Notes under the pieces: model-generated
Told to the model about the DNA's origin: nothing
Seen by the model: the letters and a program-made list of their open reading frames with translations, nothing else
The model's database searches: none
Position numbers and translations under genes: made by a program
Part shown: positions 1 to 6,287 of the stretch, piece after piece
Layout of the letters: each line of letters begins with the position of its first letter
How positions within the stretch are numbered: position 1 is the first letter of the stretch
NCBI GenBank assembly: GCA_902782905.1
Contig: CACZPB010000024.1
Coordinates: 1 to 7,723, forward strand
From: an uncultured bacterium
Lineage (GTDB): Bacteria > Cyanobacteriota > Vampirovibrionia > Gastranaerophilales > Gastranaerophilaceae
Direction of reading: 5' to 3'
Length of the DNA stretch: 7,723 bases

Positions 1-1109
1 TCGTATTTTGATTTCAAACCTCGTATAATCTCGATTGTTTCATCTATTGAAGGTTCTTCGATAAGTACAGGTTGGAAACGTCTTTCCAGTGCCGAATCCT
101 TTTCAACATACTTGCGATATTCATCGGAAGTTGTTGCACCAATAACTTGAAGTTCGCCTCTTGATAGAGCCGGTTTCAAAATATTTGCCGCATCAATAGC
201 ACCTTCAGCTGCACCTGCACCAATAAGAGTGTGCATTTCATCAATTACAAGAATAACATTTCCGGCTTGTCTTATTTCGTCCATAATTTTCTTAAGACGT
301 TCTTCAAACTCACCTCTGTATTTTGTACCTGCAATCAACAAACCCATATCCAGCTGAATGATTTTTTTATCTTCCAAAATATCAGGAACTTCGTTGTTAA
401 CAATTCTAATTGCAAGACCTTCCGCAACAGCAGTCTTACCGACCCCCGGTTCACCCAACAGCACCGGATTGTTTTTTGTTCTTCTTGCAAGAATTTGTAT
501 AACACGCTCAATTTCTTTTTCTCTGCCAACAACAGGATCTAATCTCATCTCAGATGCCGCAAGTGTCAAATCTGTACCATATTCATCCAGACTTGGTGTT
601 TTCACTTTGCTTGCAGAAGATGATGAGCTTGATGAGCCGGAGCCTGTTCCTGCCCCTGCACCCGCAGTCGGTTTTGAATCCCCAAGCATCTTAACAACAT
701 TGCTTCTGACCTTATTCAAGTCAACGCCTAAGTTTTCGAGCACTCTTGCCGCAACACCTTCACCTTCTCTTATTAATCCGAGAAGCAAATGTTCTGTTCC
801 AATATAGTTGTGACCGAGTTGCCTTGCCTCATCCCAAGAAAGCTCAAGAACTCTCTTTGCTCTTGGGGTAAACGGAATTTCTACCGCAACAAAGCCGGAG
901 CCGCGTCCTATAATTTTCTCAACTTCGACCCGCGCATCTTTAAGATTCACTCCCATTGATTTAAGAGTTTTTGCAGCAATTCCGGTTCCTTCGCCTATTA
1001 GTCCGAGCAGAACCTGCTCAGTTCCGACAAAGTTATGACCAAGTCTTCTTGCTTCCTCTTGGGCAAGCATAATGACTTTAATCGCCTTTTCTGTAAAACG
1101 TTCGAACAT
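1..1109 (-). CDS. clpC: ClpC, ATP-dependent Clp protease ATP-binding subunit (N-terminal part; runs off the window)
   Basis: This is an AAA+ unfoldase of the Hsp100/ClpC family, which in known systems feeds substrates to the ClpP peptidase in the cytoplasm. Only the first 369 codons are present; full-length ClpC is about 820 residues. Residues 1-143 hold the Clp N domain, visible as two related repeats (LGHNFVGTEQ at 23-32, LGHNYIGTEH at 98-107). A Gly/Ala/Ser-rich linker follows at about 149-167, then AAA module D1 with Walker A GEPGVGKT (219-226) and Walker B-type VILVIDE (285-291). The window cuts D1 after about residue 369. IDEMHTL replaces the more usual IDEVHTL. The ATG at 1109 is preceded by AGAGGA (1119-1124) with a 9-nt gap, which supports this start. 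The sequence resembles cyanobacterial ClpC more than Bacillus ClpC (recalled comparison). It has its own promoter, separate from aroB 101 nt upstream. Confidence 0.96.
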   Translation of the reverse strand, partial: MFERFTEKAIKVIMLAQEEARRLGHNFVGTEQVLLGLIGEGTGIAAKTLKSMGVNLKDARVEVEKIIGRGSGFVAVEIPFTPRAKRVLELSWDEARQLGHNYIGTEHLLLGLIREGEGVAARVLENLGVDLNKVRSNVVKMLGDSKPTAGAGAGTGSGSSSSSSSASKVKTPSLDEYGTDLTLAASEMRLDPVVGREKEIERVIQILARRTKNNPVLLGEPGVGKTAVAEGLAIRIVNNEVPDILEDKKIIQLDMGLLIAGTKYRGEFEERLKKIMDEIRQAGNVILVIDEMHTLIGAGAAEGAIDAANILKPALSRGELQVIGATTSDEYRKYVEKDSALERRFQPVLIEEPSIDETIEIIRGLKSKY

Positions 1110-1128
1110 TAATAAAATTCCTCTTCTA

Positions 1129-1140
1129 AAATACGTATTT
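1129..1140. promoter_or_regulatory. 12-bp perfect palindrome in the clpC leader (possible operator)
   Basis: AAATACGTATTT is a perfect palindrome with no spacer. It sits at about +3 to +14 relative to the predicted clpC start and just before the Shine-Dalgarno sequence. A palindrome with no loop is more likely to be a protein-binding DNA site than an RNA hairpin. It does not match the CtsR heptad repeat or the CIRCE element, as I know them. A chance AT-rich palindrome is possible. Confidence 0.3.
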
Positions 1141-1148
1141 CAATGACA

Positions 1149-1177
1149 ATTTTACTAAAAATTTACATACTTTTCAA
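1149..1177 (-). promoter_or_regulatory. Predicted sigma-70-type promoter of clpC
   Basis: On the minus strand TTGAAA (1172-1177) is followed after exactly 17 nt by TAAAAT (1149-1154), a good housekeeping promoter. The transcript should begin near 1142, giving a leader of about 33 nt that contains the clpC Shine-Dalgarno sequence. It lies in the 101-nt gap between aroB and clpC. I see no terminator in that gap, so read-through from the aro operon is also possible. Confidence 0.65.
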
Positions 1178-1210
1178 GTGGGAGAGGCAAATTTTAGAAA
1201 AAGTTTTATA

Positions 1211-2287
1211 TCAAAACATCTGCTCGACCTCAAACGGGGTGAATGAACGCTCCGCAACCTGTTTCTTTTCGGTTGGAACAATAAATGTCACATTACCGTT
1301 TGCCGCTTTTTTATCCTTTTTCATAATTTCTACTATTTTTTCAATCGGATAAGATGTTTTTAGCGGAGAAAATCCGTATTTTTCTAAAAGTTCAACTGAT
1401 AATTTATAGTAAGAATACGTTATCAACCCATTTTTATACGCCCAATCAAAAATAAAGAACATTCCGTAAACAACGGCTTCTCCGTGAGTATATTTTCTGT
1501 ATTTTGTAATTGTTTCTAGTGCGTGGGCGTATGTGTGGCCGAAATTCAGTATTTTTCTGAGTCCGCCTTCTTTTTCATCCTGATTAACAACCGCTATTTT
1601 CAATTTTAAACAATATTCAATTAATCTAATGAGAGTAATCGGCTCTTTAGAAAGAATTTTCTCTACCCCCAGAGTCAAAAACTCAAATAAAAACAACTTT
1701 ACATCAAGGTTGCAGCTGTCTTCTATATAAGCATACTTCAAGACCTCACCCATACCTGACAGAAACTGACGCTTGTCTAGTGTTTTCAAAAAATTTATAT
1801 TTATGAAAACTTTTTGGGGTTGATAAAATGTTCCCGCAATATTTTTAGCATCTTTTAAATCTATTGCCGTTTTTCCGCCAACAGAAGAATCAACGGCAGA
1901 CAAAAGCGTTGTCGGCACCTGTATAAAATTTATACCTCTCATGTATGTAGAGGCTGCAAACCCTGCAATATCACCTACCACACCTCCGCCAAGAGCTATA
2001 ATAACATCTTTTCTTGTAAGTCCTCTTTTTAGGGCGTACTCCAATATTTTTATATAATTTTTGTAATTTTTTTCCTTCTCACCGTCAGGAAAAATCAAAA
2101 GCTCCTCCCTGTCTAACTTCAACAAATTTGAATAGAGTTTATAAACCTTTTTTGAAACAACTATAAGTCGTTTTTTCCCTTGTGTATATGAATCTATATC
2201 ACGCATAAATGCTTCAAAGCCAACATCCGTAATATCTATATCATACTCTCGTTTTCCTGCTATTTGTACTTTAAGCGTTTGCTTCAT
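1211..2287 (-). CDS. aroB: 3-dehydroquinate synthase (AroB)
   Basis: AroB converts DAHP to 3-dehydroquinate, the second step of the shikimate pathway, using NAD+ and a divalent metal (family knowledge). The 358-residue product has the usual family length. It shows the NAD-binding GGGVVGD (100-106) and the signature QVPTTLLSAVDSSVGGKTAID (123-143). The expected metal ligands are present: E181 in GMGEVLKYAYI, H251 in NFGHTYAHALE and H268 in HGEAVVYGM. The ATG at 2287 lies 17 nt inside the end of aroK, which implies translational coupling. An AGGG about 10 nt upstream (2298-2301) is a plausible weak Shine-Dalgarno sequence. It is the third gene of the aroC-aroK-aroB operon. Nothing suggests loss of function. 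Confidence 0.97.
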   Translation of the reverse strand: MKQTLKVQIAGKREYDIDITDVGFEAFMRDIDSYTQGKKRLIVVSKKVYKLYSNLLKLDREELLIFPDGEKEKNYKNYIKILEYALKRGLTRKDVIIALGGGVVGDIAGFAASTYMRGINFIQVPTTLLSAVDSSVGGKTAIDLKDAKNIAGTFYQPQKVFININFLKTLDKRQFLSGMGEVLKYAYIEDSCNLDVKLFLFEFLTLGVEKILSKEPITLIRLIEYCLKLKIAVVNQDEKEGGLRKILNFGHTYAHALETITKYRKYTHGEAVVYGMFFIFDWAYKNGLITYSYYKLSVELLEKYGFSPLKTSYPIEKIVEIMKKDKKAANGNVTFIVPTEKKQVAERSFTPFEVEQMF

Positions 2288-2780
2288 TTATAATTTGCCC
2301 TATTATTTCATCTAAAGTAAGCGTATCCGTATCTATTATACAGTGTGCTTTTTTGTAATTTTCTTCTCGCTTTTGCAAAAGAGCTTCCAAAACCTGCTTT
2401 GGATTATGTGTATTCAAAAGAGGTCTGGTTCTATCCTCTGATATCCTATAGTATAATACATCCAAACTTGATTTTAGATAAAAAACTTTACCGAAATTCA
2501 GAAGCGTGGCTCTATTATCGGGATTTTCAAAAGCTCCCCCGCCAATTGAGATAATTTTGTTTTTCCCTTGGCATACCATCTTTATTGTATCGTACTCAAG
2601 TTTTCTGAAATAATCCTCAGAGTATTTCTTAAAAATTTCAGTTATTTTAAGCCCTTGAGTTTTTTCTACAACAGAGTCTGTATCAATAAGCGTAAGTTCA
2701 GGATACAATTCTGCAATTGCTTTTGCTATAGTTGTTTTTCCGCTTGCCGGCATTCCGATTAAGATTATATTATTCATCAT
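2271..2780 (-). CDS. aroK: Shikimate kinase (AroK)
   Basis: This is a P-loop kinase that phosphorylates shikimate at the 3-OH with ATP in the cytoplasm. The 169-residue product shows Walker A GMPASGKT (9-16) and the DTD pair (33-35). It also has FRKLE (58-62), whose Arg matches the shikimate-binding Arg of known enzymes, GGG (80-82) and the lid motif RTRPLL (117-122). REENY follows at 138-142, with Arg138 in the place of the substrate-binding Arg of characterised kinases. Two adjacent ATGs (2780 and 2777) can serve as start. AAGG at 2787-2790 is 6 or 9 nt upstream, so either is possible. The start overlaps the end of aroC by 8-11 nt and the end overlaps aroB by 17 nt, as expected for a coupled operon. 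Confidence 0.96.
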   Translation of the reverse strand: MMNNIILIGMPASGKTTIAKAIAELYPELTLIDTDSVVEKTQGLKITEIFKKYSEDYFRKLEYDTIKMVCQGKNKIISIGGGAFENPDNRATLLNFGKVFYLKSSLDVLYYRISEDRTRPLLNTHNPKQVLEALLQKREENYKKAHCIIDTDTLTLDEIIGQIINEANA

Positions 2781-3936
2781 AATGTGCCTTAATTTCAGTC
2801 AAACTGTCGCCGCCAAATTTCGATAAAAACTCATCAGCTAATATTATTGCAACCCTTGCCTCAGCCACAACTGCACACGCAGGAACTGCACAGGTGTCCG
2901 AACGCTCGAAATGAGCAGACGCCGGCTCCATTGTTTCAATATCTACTGTTGCGAGTGATTTTCGCATAGTTGGAATAGCCTTCATTGTACCTTTTACAAC
3001 AACTGCCTCTCCGTTTGTCATACCGCCTTCAAGCCCGCCGGCATTATTTGTATTGCGAGATATCGTTTTATCTTTATTTACAAAAATTTCATCGTGCATC
3101 GCCGAACCACTTAAAGATGCTGCCTCAACTCCTGCACCAATTTCCACCGCTTTGACAGCAGGAATACTCATTACCGCCTGAGCAATCCTTCCGTCTAAAG
3201 TTCTGTCCCAATGTACGTAAGAGCCTAAACCTACCGGCAGATTCCCAAAAATAACCTCGAATTTTCCGCCCAAAGTATCTCCTGCTTGAGCAGCATCATC
3301 TATAGCGTTTCGCATTCTATCCGCAGTAAGCTCATCTGCGCACCTTACGTCAGACTTTTCTGCTTTTTCTCTTATAAGGGTGTAATTTGTCGGATAAAAG
3401 TCTAAAGTCACTTTGCCTATTTGAATTACGTGCGAAAAACCGATTATACCAAATTCTTTAAGAATTTGTTTTGCAACCGAGCCGACAGCAACTTCTATTG
3501 CAGTTTTTCTGGCGCTTGAACGTTCTAAAACATTTCTTAAGTCAGTAAATTTATATTTTTTTGCTCCTGCAAAATCAGCGTGTCCGGGACGAACCGTCGT
3601 AAATCTTTTTTCTTCTATTTTTTTAAGAGTTTCTTGAGTCGGATAGTCAAGCTTTTCCGTACTCATAACTTCCTTCCAATTTTCAAAATCTTTATTTTTT
3701 ATCTCTAAACATATAGGAGCACCGGTAGATTTGCCGAACCTGACACCTGATTTTATTTCAACCGTATCATGTTCAATCTTCATTCTTCCGCCCCTGCCAT
3801 ATCCAACCTGACGGCGAGCCAAATCCTCATTAATTACGGATGCTTTAATTCGGAAGCCCGCAGGAACTCCTTCTATGATAGCTGTCAAACATTTTCCGTG
3901 GCTTTCGCCCGACGTTAAAAATCTAAATTTTTCCAT
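2770..3936 (-). CDS. aroC: Chorismate synthase (AroC)
   Basis: AroC makes chorismate from 5-enolpyruvylshikimate-3-phosphate, the last common step to aromatic amino acids, and needs reduced FMN. From the ATG at 3936 the product has 388 residues, within the usual range. The start matches the conserved N-terminus (MEKFRFLTSGESHG). Further family signatures are RRQVGYGRGGRM (41-52), RPGHAD (116-121), ERSSARKTA (138-146), NNAGGLEGGMTNGE (297-310) and RSDTCAVPACAVVAEA (345-360). The frame stays open to an ATG at 3978, but that would add 14 unrelated residues and start inside the terminator hairpin, so it was rejected. There is no Shine-Dalgarno sequence before 3936. A TATAAT lies 7 nt upstream, suggesting a leaderless or nearly leaderless message. 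It is the first gene of aroC-aroK-aroB. Confidence 0.96.
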   Translation of the reverse strand: MEKFRFLTSGESHGKCLTAIIEGVPAGFRIKASVINEDLARRQVGYGRGGRMKIEHDTVEIKSGVRFGKSTGAPICLEIKNKDFENWKEVMSTEKLDYPTQETLKKIEEKRFTTVRPGHADFAGAKKYKFTDLRNVLERSSARKTAIEVAVGSVAKQILKEFGIIGFSHVIQIGKVTLDFYPTNYTLIREKAEKSDVRCADELTADRMRNAIDDAAQAGDTLGGKFEVIFGNLPVGLGSYVHWDRTLDGRIAQAVMSIPAVKAVEIGAGVEAASLSGSAMHDEIFVNKDKTISRNTNNAGGLEGGMTNGEAVVVKGTMKAIPTMRKSLATVDIETMEPASAHFERSDTCAVPACAVVAEARVAIILADEFLSKFGGDSLTEIKAHYDE

Positions 3937-3943
3937 ACAATTT

Positions 3944-3949
3944 ATTATA
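3944..3949 (-). promoter_or_regulatory. Predicted -10 element of the aroC-aroK-aroB operon
   Basis: A consensus TATAAT reads on the minus strand and ends 7 nt before the aroC ATG, so transcription would begin at or one base before the start codon. No good -35 is visible; at normal spacing it would fall in the loop of the terminator at 3954-3985. The AT-rich setting lowers confidence. Confidence 0.45.
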
Positions 3950-3953
3950 TAAC

Positions 3954-3985
3954 AAAAAAGATGCCCCGTATTCAGCATCTTTTTT
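3954..3985 (-). terminator. Rho-independent terminator of the ispG transcription unit
   Basis: A perfect 11-bp inverted repeat (arms 3954-3964 and 3975-3985, core GATGC/GCATC) encloses a 10-nt loop. On the minus strand it follows the stop codon of the small exported protein gene by 6 nt, and its 3' arm ends in six T. The A and T arms are symmetric, so it could also stop plus-strand transcription. No plus-strand gene ends nearby, and the ispG unit is the likely user. Confidence 0.75.
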
Positions 3986-3991
3986 TATTAA

Positions 3992-4312
3992 TTACAAATC
4001 TCTCCAGCTCGGAGACATGTGAATATCGTGATGAATTCTCTCATCTGTATCAACTGAAGGGTCTAAATAACCGTAAAAATTTCTCCAAGCACGAACAAAC
4101 TTATTTTGCTTCTTCTGGTACAAAGGTTCTGCCGGTTTTCCCATAACCCGATTTTTAGCAATAGCAACTTCTTCGGCTGCCACTTCAGAATATCCTGAAT
4201 TTATAAGATATTCCGGTTCTGTTGCTTCTTCAACACTAATCGTTGCATTTGCACTCAAGGATAACATTAGTGACAAAACCATTAATAACAAACTCTTCTT
4301 CATAGCACCCAT
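3992..4312 (-). CDS. Small predicted exported protein of unknown function
   Basis: I do not recognise this 106-residue protein. It begins with a basic n-region (KKS), then a hydrophobic stretch at about 8-20, then SANA with a likely signal peptidase I cut after Ala23. The mature part of about 83 residues has no cysteine and no membrane segment. It has an acidic start (ISVEEATEPEYL), a basic middle (KKQNKFVRAWRNFYGYLDP at 67-85) and a His/Asp-rich end (RIHHDIHMSPSWRDL at 92-106). The start may be the ATG at 4312, 2 nt after the ispG stop, or the one at 4303, which gives the more typical MKKS signal-peptide start; neither has a clear Shine-Dalgarno sequence. The near-zero gap means co-transcription with ispG, and the terminator after it closes the unit. 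A functional link to isoprenoid synthesis is not shown. Confidence 0.78.
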   Translation of the reverse strand: MGAMKKSLLLMVLSLMLSLSANATISVEEATEPEYLINSGYSEVAAEEVAIAKNRVMGKPAEPLYQKKQNKFVRAWRNFYGYLDPSVDTDERIHHDIHMSPSWRDL

Positions 4313-4314
4313 TC

Positions 4315-5379
4315 TTATTTAACTAAACTATATGTATCCATTATAATCTTTTCTAAAGAATTTATCAAGTCAGCTTCAGGAAGTCTGGCTATAATCTCAC
4401 CTTTTTTGAAAATATAACCTTCTCCTATAGCTCCAGCTATTCCAAAATCAGCATGTCTAGCTTCTCCTGGGCCGTTTACCGGACAACCCATTACTGCTAT
4501 AGTTATAGGCAAATCTAAATCCTTAAACCTTTCCTCAACTTTTTTAGCAAGGTTTATTAAATCAATTTGAGTTCGCCCGCAAGTCGGACAAGAAATAAAA
4601 TTAATCCCTTTTTGACGCAAATTTAAAGATTTTAAAATACCAAATCCTGCATGAACTTCTTCCACAGGGTCTTCTGTCAACGAAACTCTTATTGTATCGC
4701 CAATCCCTTGCGAAAGCAGCGCACCTAATCCAACCGAAGACTTTATTAGCCCTGATTTTAAAGTACCTGCCTCTGTCACACCCAAATGAAGCGGAAAATC
4801 CACTTTTTGAGCAATTAATTTATAAGCTTCAATAGTAGTTAAAACGTCAGAAGATTTCAAAGAAATTTTTGTATCATAAAAATTTAAATCCTCTAAAATT
4901 TCCAAATGCCTCATTGCACTCAACACCATTTTTTCATGCAAAGGCAAATCCATTTGAGCAAACTCTTTTTCTAAAGAGCCTCCGTTTATACCTATCCTGA
5001 TTGGAATTTGGTGTGCTTTTGCTGCTTCTACAACTTTTGCGGTAAACTCACGTCTCCCGATATTTCCGGGGTTAATTCTGAGAGCATGGATTCCGTTTTC
5101 TATACAAGTTAGTGCCAAACGGTAGTCAAAGTGTATGTCAGCTACCAGCGGGACAGGAGATTTTGCGACAATATCTTTGATTGCAGACGCTGCATCCTTA
5201 TTAAGAACCGCAAGTCTTACAATTTCACACCCTGCTGATGCCAATTGACCAATCTGATCAAGCGTTTTATCCACATCGCGAGTATCTGTGTTACACATAG
5301 ATTGTACGCTTATTGGCGCATCCCCGCCGATTTTTACGTTTCCTATAGAAATTTGTTTTGATTTTCTTCTGTTTATCAT
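4315..5379 (-). CDS. ispG: 4-hydroxy-3-methylbut-2-enyl diphosphate synthase (IspG/GcpE)
   Basis: IspG is a 4Fe-4S enzyme that reductively converts MEcPP to HMBPP, the penultimate step of the MEP isoprenoid pathway. The 354-residue product has the short bacterial form: a TIM-barrel part (about 1-250) and a C-terminal cluster-binding domain, without the long insert of plant and some bacterial forms. The cluster ligands are C264 and C267 (SCPTCGRTQ), C299 (MGCPVNGPGEA) and E306. They lie six residues before the E. coli ligands C270, C273, C305 and E312, as I recall them. NTDTRDVDKT (30-39) and DIHFDYRLAL (81-90) are typical N-domain motifs. The ATG at 5379 has no Shine-Dalgarno sequence, and TGATACAAT ends 6 nt before it. 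It is divergent from the phosphoesterase gene at 5416. Confidence 0.97.
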   Translation of the reverse strand: MINRRKSKQISIGNVKIGGDAPISVQSMCNTDTRDVDKTLDQIGQLASAGCEIVRLAVLNKDAASAIKDIVAKSPVPLVADIHFDYRLALTCIENGIHALRINPGNIGRREFTAKVVEAAKAHQIPIRIGINGGSLEKEFAQMDLPLHEKMVLSAMRHLEILEDLNFYDTKISLKSSDVLTTIEAYKLIAQKVDFPLHLGVTEAGTLKSGLIKSSVGLGALLSQGIGDTIRVSLTEDPVEEVHAGFGILKSLNLRQKGINFISCPTCGRTQIDLINLAKKVEERFKDLDLPITIAVMGCPVNGPGEARHADFGIAGAIGEGYIFKKGEIIARLPEADLINSLEKIIMDTYSLVK

Positions 5380-5385
5380 AAAATT

Positions 5386-5394
5386 ATTGTATCA
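5386..5394 (-). promoter_or_regulatory. Predicted extended -10 promoter of ispG, placed for a leaderless transcript
   Basis: The minus strand reads TGA-TACAAT (TGn plus hexamer 5386-5391) and then exactly 6 nt before the ispG ATG at 5379. By usual spacing the transcript would start at the A of the ATG. No convincing -35 is seen, which is tolerated by extended -10 promoters. The site lies within the 36-bp divergent gap and just upstream of the Shine-Dalgarno sequence of the opposite gene. Confidence 0.45.
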
Positions 5395-5415
5395 TAAAAA
5401 ATTAAAGGAGTTATT

Positions 5416-6159
5416 ATGAAAATTGCTGTAATATCTGATATTCATGGAAATATAGATGCCTTAGAAGCTGTCATGGACGATATCAACACTCAAGAATGCG
5501 ATAAAATTTTTGTACTTGGAGATTATGCAATGGCAGGACCTGAGCCTAAAAAAACTGTCGAATATTTTATGCGTAAAAAAGACGATGATAAGTTCAAAAT
5601 GATTAAAGGCAACACTGATGTTATGGTATCTGAGTACAATGCTGAACTCTATGCAGAAACAAAAGAAAAAGCTCCAGTCATGGCAGAAGCTCTTAAAAAC
5701 GATATAAAAACACTAAATTCGCTTGAAAAAATATTTTTAAAGGGTTTACCTATTCAGCTTGAAGTTGAAGAAGAAGGTGTAAAATTTCTGCTTGTTCACG
5801 GTTCACCTAGAAGAATTAATGAAGACATCCTTCCGGATACCCCTATGGACGAAGTGGAAAAAATGCTTGAAAACGTTGATGCAAATGTAGTCTTGTGCGG
5901 TCACACACATATTCCCTGCGGATTTCAAACATCTACAAAAAAGACCGTTATTAATGTCGGAAGCGTAGGAAGGCCATTTACTCCCGAGCCTAAATCCTGC
6001 TATCTTACTATAACTGTTCAAGACGGAAAGTGCGTATTTGAGCATCATTTTGTAAAATATGACAATGAAAAAGCTGCTCAAAAACTTAAACAAAGAGAAT
6101 TTATCGGTGCGGACAGATTGGCTCAAACTCTAATTAACCCGCAGCAAAGACATTTTTAG
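5416..6159 (+). CDS. Calcineurin-like metallophosphoesterase, YfcE/MJ0936 type
   Basis: This is a cytoplasmic phosphoesterase of the Metallophos_2 class, with two metal ions expected in the active site. The 247-residue product shows the ordered motifs: DIHGN with D8 and H10, GD with D36 (LGDYAMAGP), GNTD with N66, VHGSP with H128, and GHTH with H163 and H165. NVGSVGRP (180-187) is typical of this clade. All expected metal ligands are present. Related proteins hydrolyse phosphodiesters in vitro, but the physiological substrate is usually unknown, so none is assigned here. The start is supported by a strong AAAGGAG (5404-5410) 5 nt before the ATG. The upstream promoter must lie in the 36-bp gap or inside the first codons of ispG; I see only weak candidates (TAAAAT at 5379-5384). 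The gene appears to be its own unit. Confidence 0.92.
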   Translation: MKIAVISDIHGNIDALEAVMDDINTQECDKIFVLGDYAMAGPEPKKTVEYFMRKKDDDKFKMIKGNTDVMVSEYNAELYAETKEKAPVMAEALKNDIKTLNSLEKIFLKGLPIQLEVEEEGVKFLLVHGSPRRINEDILPDTPMDEVEKMLENVDANVVLCGHTHIPCGFQTSTKKTVINVGSVGRPFTPEPKSCYLTITVQDGKCVFEHHFVKYDNEKAAQKLKQREFIGADRLAQTLINPQQRHF

Positions 6160-6287
6160 AAATGATTTTTATTATACTCAATTTTATTAGTATTGAATTT
6201 TGGCTGCGCCAGCTTTAAGTTATATGCCTTATTTGCACAGAAAGTATAATACTGATTTTTTGACTAATAATGTGCTAAAATATTTTT
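6160..6287 (+). other. Intergenic region with weak hairpins and alternative promoter elements
   Basis: The region contains short inverted repeats but no canonical terminator: TCAAT/ATTGA (6178-6182 and 6192-6196) followed by ATTTT, and GCTG/CAGC (6203-6206 and 6210-6213) followed by TTT. Farther on is AGTATAATACT (6243-6253), an odd palindrome that includes a TATAAT (6245-6250). That would be an alternative -10 giving a leader of about 30 nt, still without a Shine-Dalgarno sequence. I see no RNA gene here. Confidence 0.3.
6273..6281 (+). promoter_or_regulatory. Predicted extended -10 promoter of the PurN-like gene, placed for a leaderless transcript
   Basis: TGC-TAAAAT (TGn plus hexamer 6276-6281) is followed by exactly 6 nt and then the ATG at 6288, the same geometry as at ispG. 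The nearby TTGACT (6260-6265) lies only 10 nt before the hexamer and cannot serve as its -35. The competing TATAAT at 6245-6250 would give a leader with no Shine-Dalgarno sequence. Confidence 0.4.

Noticed and set aside
358..807. 149-codon plus-strand open frame
   Set aside because: It lies wholly antisense to clpC, whose frame has clear ClpC motifs throughout. The translated product is low-complexity and resembles no family I know.
3937..3978. Longer AroC start at 3978
   Set aside because: The extra 14 residues do not belong to the family, and the start would lie inside the terminator hairpin. The conserved N-terminus begins at 3936.
5803..6126. 107-codon minus-strand open frame
   Set aside because: It is antisense to the phosphoesterase C-terminal half, which carries the VHGSP, GHTH and NVGSVG motifs. 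It has no Shine-Dalgarno sequence or recognisable domain.
6201..6216. GGCTGCGCCAGCTTT as an intrinsic terminator of the phosphoesterase gene
   Set aside because: The stem is only 4-5 bp with a 3-nt loop and three T, too weak to call.
6260..6265. TTGACT as -35 box for the PurN-like gene
   Set aside because: It is a good match to the consensus but only 10 nt from TAAAAT, and nothing like a -10 lies 16-18 nt downstream before the ATG.
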